DNA of 64,000 bases from MWCO01 sp964488865 (GTDB taxonomy: Bacteria; Myxococcota_A; Polyangia; Polyangiales; Polyangiaceae): the NCBI GenBank assembly GCA_964488865.1, contig CAZAWR010000028.1, forward strand, positions 34,979-98,978, in the 5' to 3' direction. Below are positions 7,282 to 16,872 of this stretch, in pieces (positions within the stretch are counted from its first letter, which is position 1; every line of letters begins with the position of its first letter). The notes below the pieces were generated by a model that was given only the letters and a program-made list of their open reading frames with translations, ran no database searches and had not been told where the DNA came from. A program made the position numbers and the translations under genes.

Positions 7282-8609
7282 GCCGCACCTCCAGGATCCC
7301 GATCCAGCGCCACAAGCTCCTTCCGCAGCTTCTCCCCAAGCACCGGGTCCGTCATGTGCACGTACGCAATATACCCCGCAATCCGCGACAGGCTCTCACC
7401 CTCCCGCAGCGGCTTTCCCTGCGCGAGATTGTGCAGCACCGCCCGGATCTCCCGACGGATCTCCCGCGGAACCCGCGGCGCCGCTTCCTTGCCGCCCACC
7501 GCGTTCACCACCAGCCCCGTCACCGACTGCCGCCCTCCCGTGCGCGCCACCCGCGTCTTCTTCGGGTGCACCCGGAACCCCTCGTCCGCCACGATCCGCC
7601 CCACCGACCCGATCAACAGCCCCAGCCTCGGCTTGCCCACCTGACCCAAGGGTAGGCTGAACGTGAGGTCGTCCGCGTACCGCGTGTACCGCCACCCCAG
7701 CTTCTTCGACAGCCCCAACAGCCGACGGTCCAGACGGTAACACACCGCGTTCGTCAGCGCCGGGCTCGTGGGCGCCCCCTGGGGCAAACACCGAGGTCCC
7801 AGTGCCACGAAGACCTCCTTGTCCCCGTCCTTCACCACCTCCCGCGGCGCTTCCGTACATAGCAATGCAAGCAACGTGGCTATCTTGTCCCGGTACCCCG
7901 CCTGCCGGAATACCCCCTTCACCCGTCGCATCGTCACCGTGGGGAAGAAGTCCTTCAAGTCGACCTTCACCACCACCTTCGCCCCCGTGTGGGCCATCGC
8001 GTTGGTCTTGATCGACCGGTGCGGCAAGAACCCGTGGCTCGCCCCGTGCACCGGCAACGGCTCCAGCACGTTGCGCAGGATCCACCGCTGCGCCGCCTTG
8101 AGCTTCGGCAACGGCGCCCAGATCGCCCGCTCACTCCCATCCCGCTTCGGAATGGTGAACCGTCGATAATGCACCTTCTCTGCCACGTCGCGGTGGAACG
8201 CCAGCCACCGAAGCTCCGGGATCGTCAACCCTAGCGCCTCCGCCAGCTGCGACGGCTTGTCCATCGGCGGAAGCTCGTTCTCCGCCGCTCGCTCCTCCGC
8301 CCGCGGGTGGTCCCACTTGTCGACGTCGGCGTCGTCGTTCCAGAAGACGCCTTCGCCCAAGTGCACCACATGGGTGGCGCGGTACGCCTGCCACGTTTCC
8401 TTCTTGAGGCGCCGCCGCTCGGCCGCCTCCTCCTTGAGCGACTTCTTGTACTCCGCGAGCTCGCGCTTGCTCATCCCGTCGGTGGGCTTGCGCTCGAGCA
8501 CGAAGCCCTTCTCGCGGAGCTGCTGCTGAATGTAGGGGTGGACGCCCCCGGCATGGCCGATGGAACGCCAGAGGTCGACGAGTCGTTGGGTATCGGTTCG
8601 CGTCGTCAT
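7278..8609 (-). CDS. Retron-type reverse transcriptase
   Basis: The enzyme has 443 residues. RT motifs are clear: VDLKDFFPTV (catalytic Asp near 217), LPQGAPTSP (275-283) and YTRYADD (YADD at 311-314). Two retron-specific signatures are also present: NAMAH (203-207, the NAxxH X-region motif) and VTG (363-365, the Y-region motif that recognises the msr RNA). Retron RTs make msDNA from a structured ncRNA and in many systems act in phage defence. The N-terminal 125 residues, Lys/Glu-rich, are longer than usual. I start at the ATG at 8609, two bases after the stop of the SWIM gene, because the upstream extension of the frame is Arg/Pro-rich shadow sequence. No room exists for an msr-msd between the two genes, which is unusual since the ncRNA normally precedes the RT. 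Confidence 0.93.
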   Translation of the reverse strand: MTTRTDTQRLVDLWRSIGHAGGVHPYIQQQLREKGFVLERKPTDGMSKRELAEYKKSLKEEAAERRRLKKETWQAYRATHVVHLGEGVFWNDDADVDKWDHPRAEERAAENELPPMDKPSQLAEALGLTIPELRWLAFHRDVAEKVHYRRFTIPKRDGSERAIWAPLPKLKAAQRWILRNVLEPLPVHGASHGFLPHRSIKTNAMAHTGAKVVVKVDLKDFFPTVTMRRVKGVFRQAGYRDKIATLLALLCTEAPREVVKDGDKEVFVALGPRCLPQGAPTSPALTNAVCYRLDRRLLGLSKKLGWRYTRYADDLTFSLPLGQVGKPRLGLLIGSVGRIVADEGFRVHPKKTRVARTGGRQSVTGLVVNAVGGKEAAPRVPREIRREIRAVLHNLAQGKPLREGESLSRIAGYIAYVHMTDPVLGEKLRKELVALDRDPGGAA

Positions 8610-8611
8610 GG

Positions 8612-10507
8612 TCAGCTCGCCGTTGCGTCGAGGAAGCCGCGGGTTTCGAGGTCGTCCACGTGGAGGAAGTAGGCGCCGCGCGCCTCGGCCACCGAGTCGA
8701 AGACCAGGTTCTGGATGCGGAGCTTGTCCCCCCCACGTCCCCACCGCACCTTCAACCGCTTCTGGTCGAGCATCAGCTGAACGACCTGCTCGCCCTTGTC
8801 GTCGCGGCGAGAGTAGGTGCGCGTCTCGACCGTGATGGTGTCCCGGGCCTTGCCGCGCTGTTGCTTGCGCTTGGCCTCGACCTGGGCCTGGGCCAGCCGC
8901 AGCGCGATGAGGTGCTCACAAGGCCCCTCCTTGAGCTGGTGCTGACGGAAGAACGTGCACGTGCACTCGGCCTTGCTCACGCGCCCCTCGTCGTCGAAGA
9001 GCATCATCGGCCGGTACTCACGCTTGTCCGCCGCCACCGCCACCTTGCCCGTCAGCTCCAGCCCCACCCCGTGGATCTGGTTCTCCAGGGCGATCTTCAC
9101 CGCCCCCTTGTCCGCGATCAGGTCGTGCGCCCGGCGCTCCCGCACGTTGCGAAACGCGAAACGCCCCGGGTCCAGCGGCTCGTCCGTCAGAGGGCGATAG
9201 CGGTAGACGTCGCGGGCCACGTCATACATCAGCTTGCCCTGCTGGCAGCCGATCTGGAGGGCTTCCAGCACGCCGGAGGCCTTGTCGCCCAGCTCCTTGC
9301 CGAGGTCCGTGGCGGAGGCCACCCACTTCTTCTCCAGCAGCTTGACCACCTTGTCCACCGGCGGGCCGTCCTTCTTCGCCGCCTCGGAGCCCCCGGGACG
9401 CGGCAAGAGCAGGTCGAAGCTCACCGCCTGGGCCCAGTTCGACGACGTGAACCCCGAGACGCCGAGCGTGAACGACAAGGGTCCCGCCTTCAGCACGTAG
9501 AAGCTCGGAAGCCCCGTGCCCAGCAGGTGCACGTCGACCTTCTCCACGAAGGGGAGCATGCGCTGGATCAGCATGAGCCGACGCCTTCCCCAGACGCGGA
9601 TCACCTGGGAGGTCTTCCCCGTGTACACGCCCGCGTGGGTGGGCAACACCACGTTCCACGGCTCCAGGACCATGCGCGGCGCCTCGCCAGGGACGAGCTC
9701 GAAGCGCAGGGCACGCCCGCCCTTCTTCTGATCCGCATGCAGACGCAGGTGCCGGAGCATGTTGTAGAGATCCATGGGGGCCAGGGACAGCCTGGTGCGC
9801 GGCAACGTGGCTGCCGACTGCACCTGCAGGAACCCCCGCAACCACGAGTCGGGTACGTTCACCTTCTTCTCGAGCACCGGCGACGCCCCCTCGGTCTCCA
9901 CCTCCACCGCTTCGCTGCCGATCGTGAAGCGCGTCTCGCGGTAGCTGCGCATCTTCTGGACCCCGTCGAACAGCGCCTGCGTGTAGTCGATGTTCGTGGT
10001 GCCCAGCTGGGGCTTGCCCTCGAGCACAAAGGCGCCCCAGTCGATCCCGAGCTTGGCGTAGCTGCCCTCGTCCTTGCTGAACACCTCGAAGAGCAGCTCG
10101 TCCGGGTGCACGGACACGATCGGGTCCAGGACCGTCCACGCGAGCGGGTCGTTGCGGGCGATCCACCCGAGGTAGGCTTGCTGCGCCTCCCAGAGGTTCA
10201 TGCCCGCGGACTGCTTTCGCATCTGCTGGTACGCCATGTACGCGGTGCGGTCCTTCGGGATGTAGCGGAAGTCGCTGCGCACCACGTCGTGCAGGGCGGA
10301 GAGCCCTTCGCGCAAGCCCATGGGGTCTTGCACCTTGCCGTCGGCGTGGACGGCCCTTCGCTGGAGATTGCCGACCAGGTCGACCCGGGTCTTGCCCTCC
10401 GCGCCCACCACCTGGCTGGCACGTGGGTACTTGAACGTGAACGACGTCCGGGGTTCGGAGAGCTCCTCGGCTTGCTCGGTCGTGCCCTTGGGGTCCTGGT
10501 CACTCAT
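8612..10507 (-). CDS. SWIM zinc-finger protein with C-terminal WGR-like domain
   Basis: This 631-residue protein has a SWIM-type zinc motif near its C-terminus: C515-T-C517, then C530-E-H532 (CTCTFFRQHQLKEGPCEH). After it, at about 560-628, comes a WGR-like segment (KVRWGRGGDKLRIQNLVFDS, then AYFLHVDDLETRGFL). SWIM motifs bind zinc and are linked to nucleic-acid or protein binding; WGR domains occur in PARPs and MolR-type proteins. The central part (about 25-480) is not assigned but holds possible winged-helix stretches. The protein corresponds to the WH-SWIM component that I recall from type XIII retron definitions. Its start overlaps the preceding gene's stop by four bases (10504-10507), and the RT follows after two bases. 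Confidence 0.88.
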   Translation of the reverse strand: MSDQDPKGTTEQAEELSEPRTSFTFKYPRASQVVGAEGKTRVDLVGNLQRRAVHADGKVQDPMGLREGLSALHDVVRSDFRYIPKDRTAYMAYQQMRKQSAGMNLWEAQQAYLGWIARNDPLAWTVLDPIVSVHPDELLFEVFSKDEGSYAKLGIDWGAFVLEGKPQLGTTNIDYTQALFDGVQKMRSYRETRFTIGSEAVEVETEGASPVLEKKVNVPDSWLRGFLQVQSAATLPRTRLSLAPMDLYNMLRHLRLHADQKKGGRALRFELVPGEAPRMVLEPWNVVLPTHAGVYTGKTSQVIRVWGRRRLMLIQRMLPFVEKVDVHLLGTGLPSFYVLKAGPLSFTLGVSGFTSSNWAQAVSFDLLLPRPGGSEAAKKDGPPVDKVVKLLEKKWVASATDLGKELGDKASGVLEALQIGCQQGKLMYDVARDVYRYRPLTDEPLDPGRFAFRNVRERRAHDLIADKGAVKIALENQIHGVGLELTGKVAVAADKREYRPMMLFDDEGRVSKAECTCTFFRQHQLKEGPCEHLIALRLAQAQVEAKRKQQRGKARDTITVETRTYSRRDDKGEQVVQLMLDQKRLKVRWGRGGDKLRIQNLVFDSVAEARGAYFLHVDDLETRGFLDATAS

Positions 10508-13500
10508 GACGCCACCTCCCGGTTCGCACGGGCCGCGTAGCGCCGCGCACGCCGCAGCCCTCGCCAGGCCGCCTTGCGAAGCTCCTCATCCTCTTCCTTT
10601 CGATTGGCAAAGGCGATCAGCGCCTTCTGGGCGTCGTCCACCGCGATGCGCGCGAGGGCTTCCAAGGCGCCGAGGCGCGTCACCTCCGGCAGATCCTTGT
10701 CCCCGAGAAGCTCCGTGAGCCCCTTCACGTCGCCCCGCGCCACGAGGTGGGGCAGCGATACGCCCTGCGTGTGCGCGCTCTTCGACGCGTCCCGCAGGAC
10801 CTTGTCGGTCTTGGCGTCCTTGGCGTCCGCCACCGAGACCAGGCGGTCCAGGCTGGACCGGTCGTCCACGACGTCGCTAAGCGCCTCCGCGGCGGTCTTC
10901 GGCGCTAGCGCCGCGATCCCGGAGGCAGCCAGCGTACGAATGCGCCCGTCCGTGTCCTTGAGCGCCGCCTCGAGGACCTTGGGACCGTCCTTGCCGCCTC
11001 CGCCCTGCGCGAGGACCTGGATGGCTTCGAAGCGGATCTGGCGCGCCCAAGGCTCGTCCCCTGCTTGCTTGGCGGCCGCGAGGATGGCGTCGTCGCCGAC
11101 TCCCAGCTGACCGCAGGCCCAGAGGGTGCGTGTGTACCAGCGGGTGAAGGGCTCGAGCGCTTCCATGTCTTCGCGGGCTTCCTCGAGCGCCTTGCGCTTG
11201 CGGCTGAAGGCCTCCACGGCCTTGCTCACGGCGGCCATCAAGCCCTTGCCGTGCTTCTTCGCGGCGCCCTTGCCGCCCCGGCCCACGATGGTGGCAGCCA
11301 CCGTCCCCACCACCTCGTGCTCGGCCCCAAGCTGCTCTCCCGCCGCGTCCACGGGCAAGGGATCGCGCGCCAGCAGGATCGCCACCAACGGCTCCAGCAG
11401 GTCGTCTTCCGCCTGAATCTTCGGAAGCTCTTGCATGATCCGGGCGGCGTCGCCCTTGTCCCGCAACCGGTCCAGCAGCGCGGGCTCGACCGTAGACCAA
11501 CGCGCCCGCAGCAGTACGTAGTCCGGCTCGAGAGAATCCGGCCCGTCGAGCGCTCGCAAGCTCTCGGCCGCCTTCTTCACCACCCCGAAGTGCTCGTCGT
11601 GCTCGATGCGGTAGGTGAGCGCGTCCCGCCCGGATGGCGTCTTGTCGTGAGCCAGAAGCTCCACGGCATGGGCGCGCACGTAGTAGCTCTCGTCCCGCGC
11701 ACGCTCCCGGATGAGCGTCCACGCCTGCTCGCTGCCGAACCACCGAAGCCCGTGCAGGGCGCGCATGGCCACCTCCGTGGATCCCTGCGCCATGCGAAGC
11801 AAAAGCTTCTCGATCGCCTCGGCCTTGTCCGTGGCCGAAAGGTGCCCAATGGCCTCCGCCGCTTCCTCTTGCAACGCATGACCGTCCTCGTTCACGAGAC
11901 GGAGCAGCACGTCGAGCGCGGAAGCGTCGGCAAGCTCGCCGAGCGCACCCACCGCACGGCGACGGTCATTGAGGTTCTCCATCATGTCGACGGCGGTCAT
12001 GAGGATGCGGACGCCGTCGTTGCGACCGGCCCAGGCGAGGGCCTCGGCGGCAAGGACTTGGGTTCGCAGGTTGGCGTGGCCCAGGGCCGCCACGAGAGGA
12101 TCAGGCTTGGCCTTGCGTTTTCGTAGGCGGAACCCGAGGGCGGTGACCGCGCGATCCCGCACGGCATCCACGGTCGAGGTGCAGAGCGACGCCAACACCG
12201 CGTCCACGTCAGGGCCCCGAGACCACTGCGCGGCGGGGAGCAAAAGGGTCAACACGCCCGTGTCGCCCAGGCGATGGGCCGCCTCGAGCGTCTTTGCGAG
12301 CACGGCGTCGTGCCTGGCGTGCTGCTTCTGCTCCCAGTCGAGGGCAGGGGGGAGCGGCACACCCCGCTTCAGCGCCGTGTCGGCCGGGTCCTTCTCGTCC
12401 CCGTCGAGGATCGGCTGATCGTGGCCGCTCACGACTACCAAGGCGTCGAACGCGAACCGGCGCGTCTTCGTCTCGTCCACGTAGCGAAGCAATCGGTCCG
12501 AGGTCTTTGCAAGTCGGAAGCTCCCCGCACCCTCCATGAGTTTGGCCAGATTCGCGTCGCCCGCGGGATCGTGGTCGATCCGATCGAGCAGCGCGTCGGG
12601 CGACCGGGGATCCCCCAGCACCGTGAGGGCGTCGACAGCCTCGGCCTGGCGGCGCGTTCGCAGCATGGCCACCAGCGCATCAAATGCGGCGGCATCCTTC
12701 TTGCGGCCCAACTCGAGGGCCGCGCCGTCGCGTACGTGCTCGAAGGGGGAGGTGAGGGCCTTGCGAAGGGCGGCCTGGGCCTTCTCGTCCTTGTCGTACT
12801 CGCGTGCGAGCCCGCGCACGCCCTCGTCACGAACCGCGGCCGACTTGGCTCCCAAGCCCGCGGTGTGGACCTCGGTCCACCCCTTGGACTCCGCCAGCAA
12901 CTTGCCGGCTTCGACCTCGAGTCCGTCGGTGTTCGTCAGGTACACGCGCTCGAGCACCGCGGCGCCTTCCTTGCCCTTGCCGCTCTCGGCGAGGAGTCGA
13001 AGACCCGCCACGCCCATGTCGCGCACGCCCACGGAGATGGCTTCCGCCGCCAGGTCCGCCGCCGCGATCCCCAAGCCCTGCAGGCTCTCGAACGCGGTCT
13101 TGCGCACCGCGACGTCGCGATCCGCCAGCGCCATCGACAGCAGCGGGTGCACCGTGGGAACCAGGGTCTTGTCCTCCCTCGCGACCTCGGACAACCGCGC
13201 CAAGGCGGTCTGCCGCACGCGTCCGTCGAGCGGCGACCCTGCCTGTCGGGAGAGCCCCGCGTAGGCCCCGAGCACCACGCGGCGCATTTCTTCGGGGGCG
13301 TACTTCACCTCCGCCGGCTTGCGCTTGGCCGCGGCCTTGTCGAGCTCCCCGAGGGCTTTCTCGAATCGCTTCGAAAACCCGCGCCAGGTGCGCTCGAGCC
13401 GCTCGGGCTTCTCGTCGTCGAGGGCCGCGAGACACCGCGCCGCGCGGATGCGAAGCCCCGGGGGACCGTGCGTCAAGGCCTCCGCCAAGGTTCGCACCGC

Positions 13501-16500
13501 CTCGTCGGGGAACTTCCACGCCGCGTGATCGTCCCCGCGGTCGTTGAAAAGCTCCGTCACCCACGCCGCGAACTTCTGCGATTCCGCAAAGCTCTCGAGC
13601 GCGCGCGCCGCCGTCAGACGCGTACGCGGGTGCCGCGACGACAGCGCCGCCAGGCACCGATCCGGCACCCCGTCCTGCTCGCTCGACTCCACGAGCATCA
13701 TGAGCAGCAGTGCGCGACCCCGAACCATCGCGTCGTCGTGGTCGAGATAGGACAGGAACACGTCGGTGGCCGTGTCCCCAAGGGCAAGCGAGGCATGCAG
13801 CCCGCGGATCGCCTCGTCTCCCTTCTCGCGGACGAGCCCTTCGAGCAGGGGCAGCCCCGACGGGTCCCCCAGCACAGCAAGCCCCGTGGCCGCCTCGAGC
13901 TTCACGTTCTTGTCCGAGTCCGCCAGGCACGATGCGAGCACCGCACGAAGCGTGTCCTTGTCGCCCGCAACCCAGCCGAGGGCCGCCACCGCAGCGCGGC
14001 GGATCTGCGCGTCATCGTGCGCTGCCAGCTTGGCGACCACATCCCCCGAATCTTCGCTCCCCAGCTCCGCGAGGCCGCCGAGACCGCGGATCACCCGGTC
14101 CCGCCACAGTTCTTTCTGCTCTTTGAGCTCGGGCTCCGGCGCCGACACCTGGGCGAGCAGCGGCTTCAGCGCATCCACGTCACCATGCACGGCGCGGGCG
14201 GCCGCGGCGCGAAGCCTCACGTCATCGTGCTTGCTCTCCAGCGCCTTGCGAAGCTCGTCGTGCGCCTCGTCGATGGCCAGGCCCTCCACCGCGGCGAGCC
14301 GAACCTTTTCGTGCTCGTCATCGAGCGCCGCGAAAAGCAGCTCCCGCACCCCCGCCACGTGGCGCTTGCCCAGCTCCGCCACCGCCAGCAGCTTCAGGTC
14401 CTCGAACTTGCCCGCCAGCGCCGCCTGCAGCGGCTCCTTCGCCTTGCCCTTGCTGCGCTTCTGCGCGAACACGAAGGCGTCGTTGCGCAGGGAAGGGTCC
14501 GGATCGGCGAACAGCTCCAAGAGCAGGGCTGGGGCCCAGGACTCCTGAATCCGCCCCATCACCTCGTTCAACACCTCCCGACGAATATCGGCAAAGATGC
14601 TGCCGTAGGCGAAGCGAAGCGTCCCCGCACCTCCGCCGCCCACCCCCTGGCTCAGCACCGCCTTGCACGCCTCGCCGCGCACCGGCTGGGCCGCGTCGTT
14701 CAGCCCCTTCTGCAACAAACGCAGCGCCGCCTCCTCGTCCTGCTTCGCGAGCTTCTCCTTGCCGCCCTTCTTCAGCGTGCGCACCAGCAGCTGCAAGCCA
14801 CGCAGCCGCACGTCCTCGAAGGGCGCCATCAGCCCCGCCTCCGCCGCGCGAAGGGGAGACTGCTCCTCGAGCCGAACGAGCGCCGTCAGAGCCGCATCCC
14901 GCACCTCGCGCGCCTCGTCCCGAAGCATCTGCCGTAGCCGCGGCATCCCCCGGGGATCCCCGAGCTCCGCCAGCGCCTTGCACGCCTCCACCCGCGCCCC
15001 GTTCTCCTTCTCGTTCGTCAGCTGCAGCAGCGTGCCGAACGCACGCTCGTCCTGCAGCGACGCCAGCCCCCGCGCTCCCGCGAGGCACGTGTCCAGCGAA
15101 CGGCTTGCCAGCGCCTCGAGCAAAGGACGGAAGTCCTCGTCCCCGAGCTCTACCTTGCCCTTCTTGGCCTTCGGCGGCTTCGCGTCCCCCTCGACCTTCT
15201 GCCCAAACGTCTCCAGCTCCCAGATCAGCCGGTGCAGGTCCTTGTCCCGCGTGCGAAGCGCCTCCACCAGCGCCTCGCTCGCCTGCAACGACACCAGGAA
15301 CGCGGTCTGCCGTACCGTCGCATCGGCGTCGTCCTCGTGACGACGCAAGGCCACGCGCACCTCCGGCAGCGCCAGCATCTTGCGCTGGAACAGCCGGATC
15401 AGCGCGAGTCGACGAATGTCCGCCCGCTTCGAGCGCAGCGCGATCCGCGACGCTTCCGGCGAGTCTTTGGGGTGGATCGCCTCGAGGCTCGCCAGCGCCG
15501 CGTGGCGGACTTCCGGCGGGTCGTCGTCGAGGGCGCGCACCAGCCGGCTCATGGCCTCGTCGTCCGAAGGCGCGAGCTTCTCGAGGGCCTGGACGGCCTG
15601 CACGCCCACGTCGCGCTGCTTGGCAGCGAGCGCAAGCTCCAGAGGCCGCAGGTTCTTCTCCCCAAGGTGTCTTCGCAGCCCCGTAAGCGCCGCCAGCCGC
15701 ACCTGCTCCTCGGGCGCCTGGATCAAGGACTCCAGCGGCTGCACCGCGCGCGGGTTGTCCAGGTTGCCCAGCAGCACCGTGGCCTTGACCCGCAACGCGT
15801 GCTCCGGGTCCGATCCGGCCCGCTCCTTGAGCAAGTCCACGCCGCCTCGATCGTCATACCCCGCCGACGCCTCCAGCGCCTTGTCCCGACGCCCCACCTC
15901 GCTCTGCTCGAACTCGTGACGAGCCCAGGCGTAGGCGTCGTGGAACGTCATCACCCGCTCGCCCAGCTTGCCCGCCGCATCCATCGCTTGCAGGCGCAGC
16001 GTGCTGTCGTCGCACGCGAGGGCCAGGTGCGGACGCCCCTTGTACTGCACGTTCACGATCGAGGTCGCGCGCCCCACGTCCTTGGTGGTCGACGGGCGCT
16101 TGCGGTGCACTCCGCGCGTCCACGTGCGAAGGGTCCCGTCGAGTCCCGCCGTGTAGAACTTGTCCTCGGGGCCGAGCACGATCGACGTCACCGGGGCGTC
16201 GTGGGCAGGTCCGCCCGCGCGATCCTCGGGCTCCAGCTCTCCCCGCACGTGCGTGAGGAGCAGCTTCTGGTCCACGCCCGCGGTGTAGACCCGAAGCTCG
16301 TCCGGGTCGAACAACGCGCACGCCACTGCGGATTCGTGGAGCTTCTTCTGCTCGCTGATCGTGAACTCCTTCTTGTCCTCGGCGTCGAGCACGATGACCG
16401 TGCCCTTGGCCCCGCCCACCACGAGCCACTGGCCCGAGGCGTCCGCCGCGAGCGCCGTGATCGGCTCGGCGAAGTCGAAGGATTGGAGTGGCTTGCCATT

Positions 16501-16872
16501 CGATCGGGCGAGAATCGTCAGGGCGTTCTCGACCCCGACGGCGACCTTGTCCGTGCCCACGAGCGCGATGGCCGAGGGGGCTTTTCCAAAGGGCTTTCCG
16601 AGAGCGGAAGGATCGCCGCCAAGCAGAGGGGCCTGGTAGACCTGCCCGTCGGACCCGCCGACCAGCACCGTCTCTTCGTCCGCGACAGCGCAGACGCCAC
16701 CTTTCGGGAGAGGGGCGGTGGTGAGGGTGCCGCTGTCGAGGTCGAGACGACAAAGCGGCGTGGACTTGCCTTCGGGGTGCACGGTGACGAACACGACCAC
16801 GTGCCCGGAGGCGACGGCAGCGACCGGCTTACCGCGGAACGACGAATACTTGTGGAGGGGCGCGGTATCCAT
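10504..16872 (-). CDS. Giant WD40 plus HEAT/ARM-repeat protein of the RT operon
   Basis: The protein has 2122 residues. Residues 1 to about 310 form WD40-like blades (for example FYTAGLDGTLRTWTRG and WLVVGGAKGTVIVLDAE). From about 340 to 2110 it is a near-continuous solenoid of HEAT/ARM repeats, seen in recurring patterns such as EVRHAALASLEAIHP, EVRDAALTALVRLEEQ and RIRTLAASGIAALAP. There is no signal peptide, so it is presumably cytoplasmic. Such solenoids are protein or nucleic-acid binding scaffolds. This would be the ARM component of a type XIII-like retron. Its ATG overlaps the stop of the BRCT protein gene (TGATG at 16870-16874). The WD40 head may sense a partner and the solenoid may hold the RT-msDNA complex; that is inference. 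Confidence 0.9.
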   Translation of the reverse strand: MDTAPLHKYSSFRGKPVAAVASGHVVVFVTVHPEGKSTPLCRLDLDSGTLTTAPLPKGGVCAVADEETVLVGGSDGQVYQAPLLGGDPSALGKPFGKAPSAIALVGTDKVAVGVENALTILARSNGKPLQSFDFAEPITALAADASGQWLVVGGAKGTVIVLDAEDKKEFTISEQKKLHESAVACALFDPDELRVYTAGVDQKLLLTHVRGELEPEDRAGGPAHDAPVTSIVLGPEDKFYTAGLDGTLRTWTRGVHRKRPSTTKDVGRATSIVNVQYKGRPHLALACDDSTLRLQAMDAAGKLGERVMTFHDAYAWARHEFEQSEVGRRDKALEASAGYDDRGGVDLLKERAGSDPEHALRVKATVLLGNLDNPRAVQPLESLIQAPEEQVRLAALTGLRRHLGEKNLRPLELALAAKQRDVGVQAVQALEKLAPSDDEAMSRLVRALDDDPPEVRHAALASLEAIHPKDSPEASRIALRSKRADIRRLALIRLFQRKMLALPEVRVALRRHEDDADATVRQTAFLVSLQASEALVEALRTRDKDLHRLIWELETFGQKVEGDAKPPKAKKGKVELGDEDFRPLLEALASRSLDTCLAGARGLASLQDERAFGTLLQLTNEKENGARVEACKALAELGDPRGMPRLRQMLRDEAREVRDAALTALVRLEEQSPLRAAEAGLMAPFEDVRLRGLQLLVRTLKKGGKEKLAKQDEEAALRLLQKGLNDAAQPVRGEACKAVLSQGVGGGGAGTLRFAYGSIFADIRREVLNEVMGRIQESWAPALLLELFADPDPSLRNDAFVFAQKRSKGKAKEPLQAALAGKFEDLKLLAVAELGKRHVAGVRELLFAALDDEHEKVRLAAVEGLAIDEAHDELRKALESKHDDVRLRAAAARAVHGDVDALKPLLAQVSAPEPELKEQKELWRDRVIRGLGGLAELGSEDSGDVVAKLAAHDDAQIRRAAVAALGWVAGDKDTLRAVLASCLADSDKNVKLEAATGLAVLGDPSGLPLLEGLVREKGDEAIRGLHASLALGDTATDVFLSYLDHDDAMVRGRALLLMMLVESSEQDGVPDRCLAALSSRHPRTRLTAARALESFAESQKFAAWVTELFNDRGDDHAAWKFPDEAVRTLAEALTHGPPGLRIRAARCLAALDDEKPERLERTWRGFSKRFEKALGELDKAAAKRKPAEVKYAPEEMRRVVLGAYAGLSRQAGSPLDGRVRQTALARLSEVAREDKTLVPTVHPLLSMALADRDVAVRKTAFESLQGLGIAAADLAAEAISVGVRDMGVAGLRLLAESGKGKEGAAVLERVYLTNTDGLEVEAGKLLAESKGWTEVHTAGLGAKSAAVRDEGVRGLAREYDKDEKAQAALRKALTSPFEHVRDGAALELGRKKDAAAFDALVAMLRTRRQAEAVDALTVLGDPRSPDALLDRIDHDPAGDANLAKLMEGAGSFRLAKTSDRLLRYVDETKTRRFAFDALVVVSGHDQPILDGDEKDPADTALKRGVPLPPALDWEQKQHARHDAVLAKTLEAAHRLGDTGVLTLLLPAAQWSRGPDVDAVLASLCTSTVDAVRDRAVTALGFRLRKRKAKPDPLVAALGHANLRTQVLAAEALAWAGRNDGVRILMTAVDMMENLNDRRRAVGALGELADASALDVLLRLVNEDGHALQEEAAEAIGHLSATDKAEAIEKLLLRMAQGSTEVAMRALHGLRWFGSEQAWTLIRERARDESYYVRAHAVELLAHDKTPSGRDALTYRIEHDEHFGVVKKAAESLRALDGPDSLEPDYVLLRARWSTVEPALLDRLRDKGDAARIMQELPKIQAEDDLLEPLVAILLARDPLPVDAAGEQLGAEHEVVGTVAATIVGRGGKGAAKKHGKGLMAAVSKAVEAFSRKRKALEEAREDMEALEPFTRWYTRTLWACGQLGVGDDAILAAAKQAGDEPWARQIRFEAIQVLAQGGGGKDGPKVLEAALKDTDGRIRTLAASGIAALAPKTAAEALSDVVDDRSSLDRLVSVADAKDAKTDKVLRDASKSAHTQGVSLPHLVARGDVKGLTELLGDKDLPEVTRLGALEALARIAVDDAQKALIAFANRKEEDEELRKAAWRGLRRARRYAARANREVAS

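Noticed and set aside
8660..10540. Long plus-strand open frame (626 codons) opposite the SWIM gene
   Set aside because: It is a shadow of the minus-strand gene: Arg/His/Leu-rich, no recognisable domain, while the minus frame has the SWIM and WGR-like motifs.
12274..14937. Long plus-strand open frame (887 codons) opposite the HEAT-repeat gene
   Set aside because: Arg/Gly/His-rich composition typical of antisense frames in GC-rich DNA; the HEAT repeats are on the other strand.
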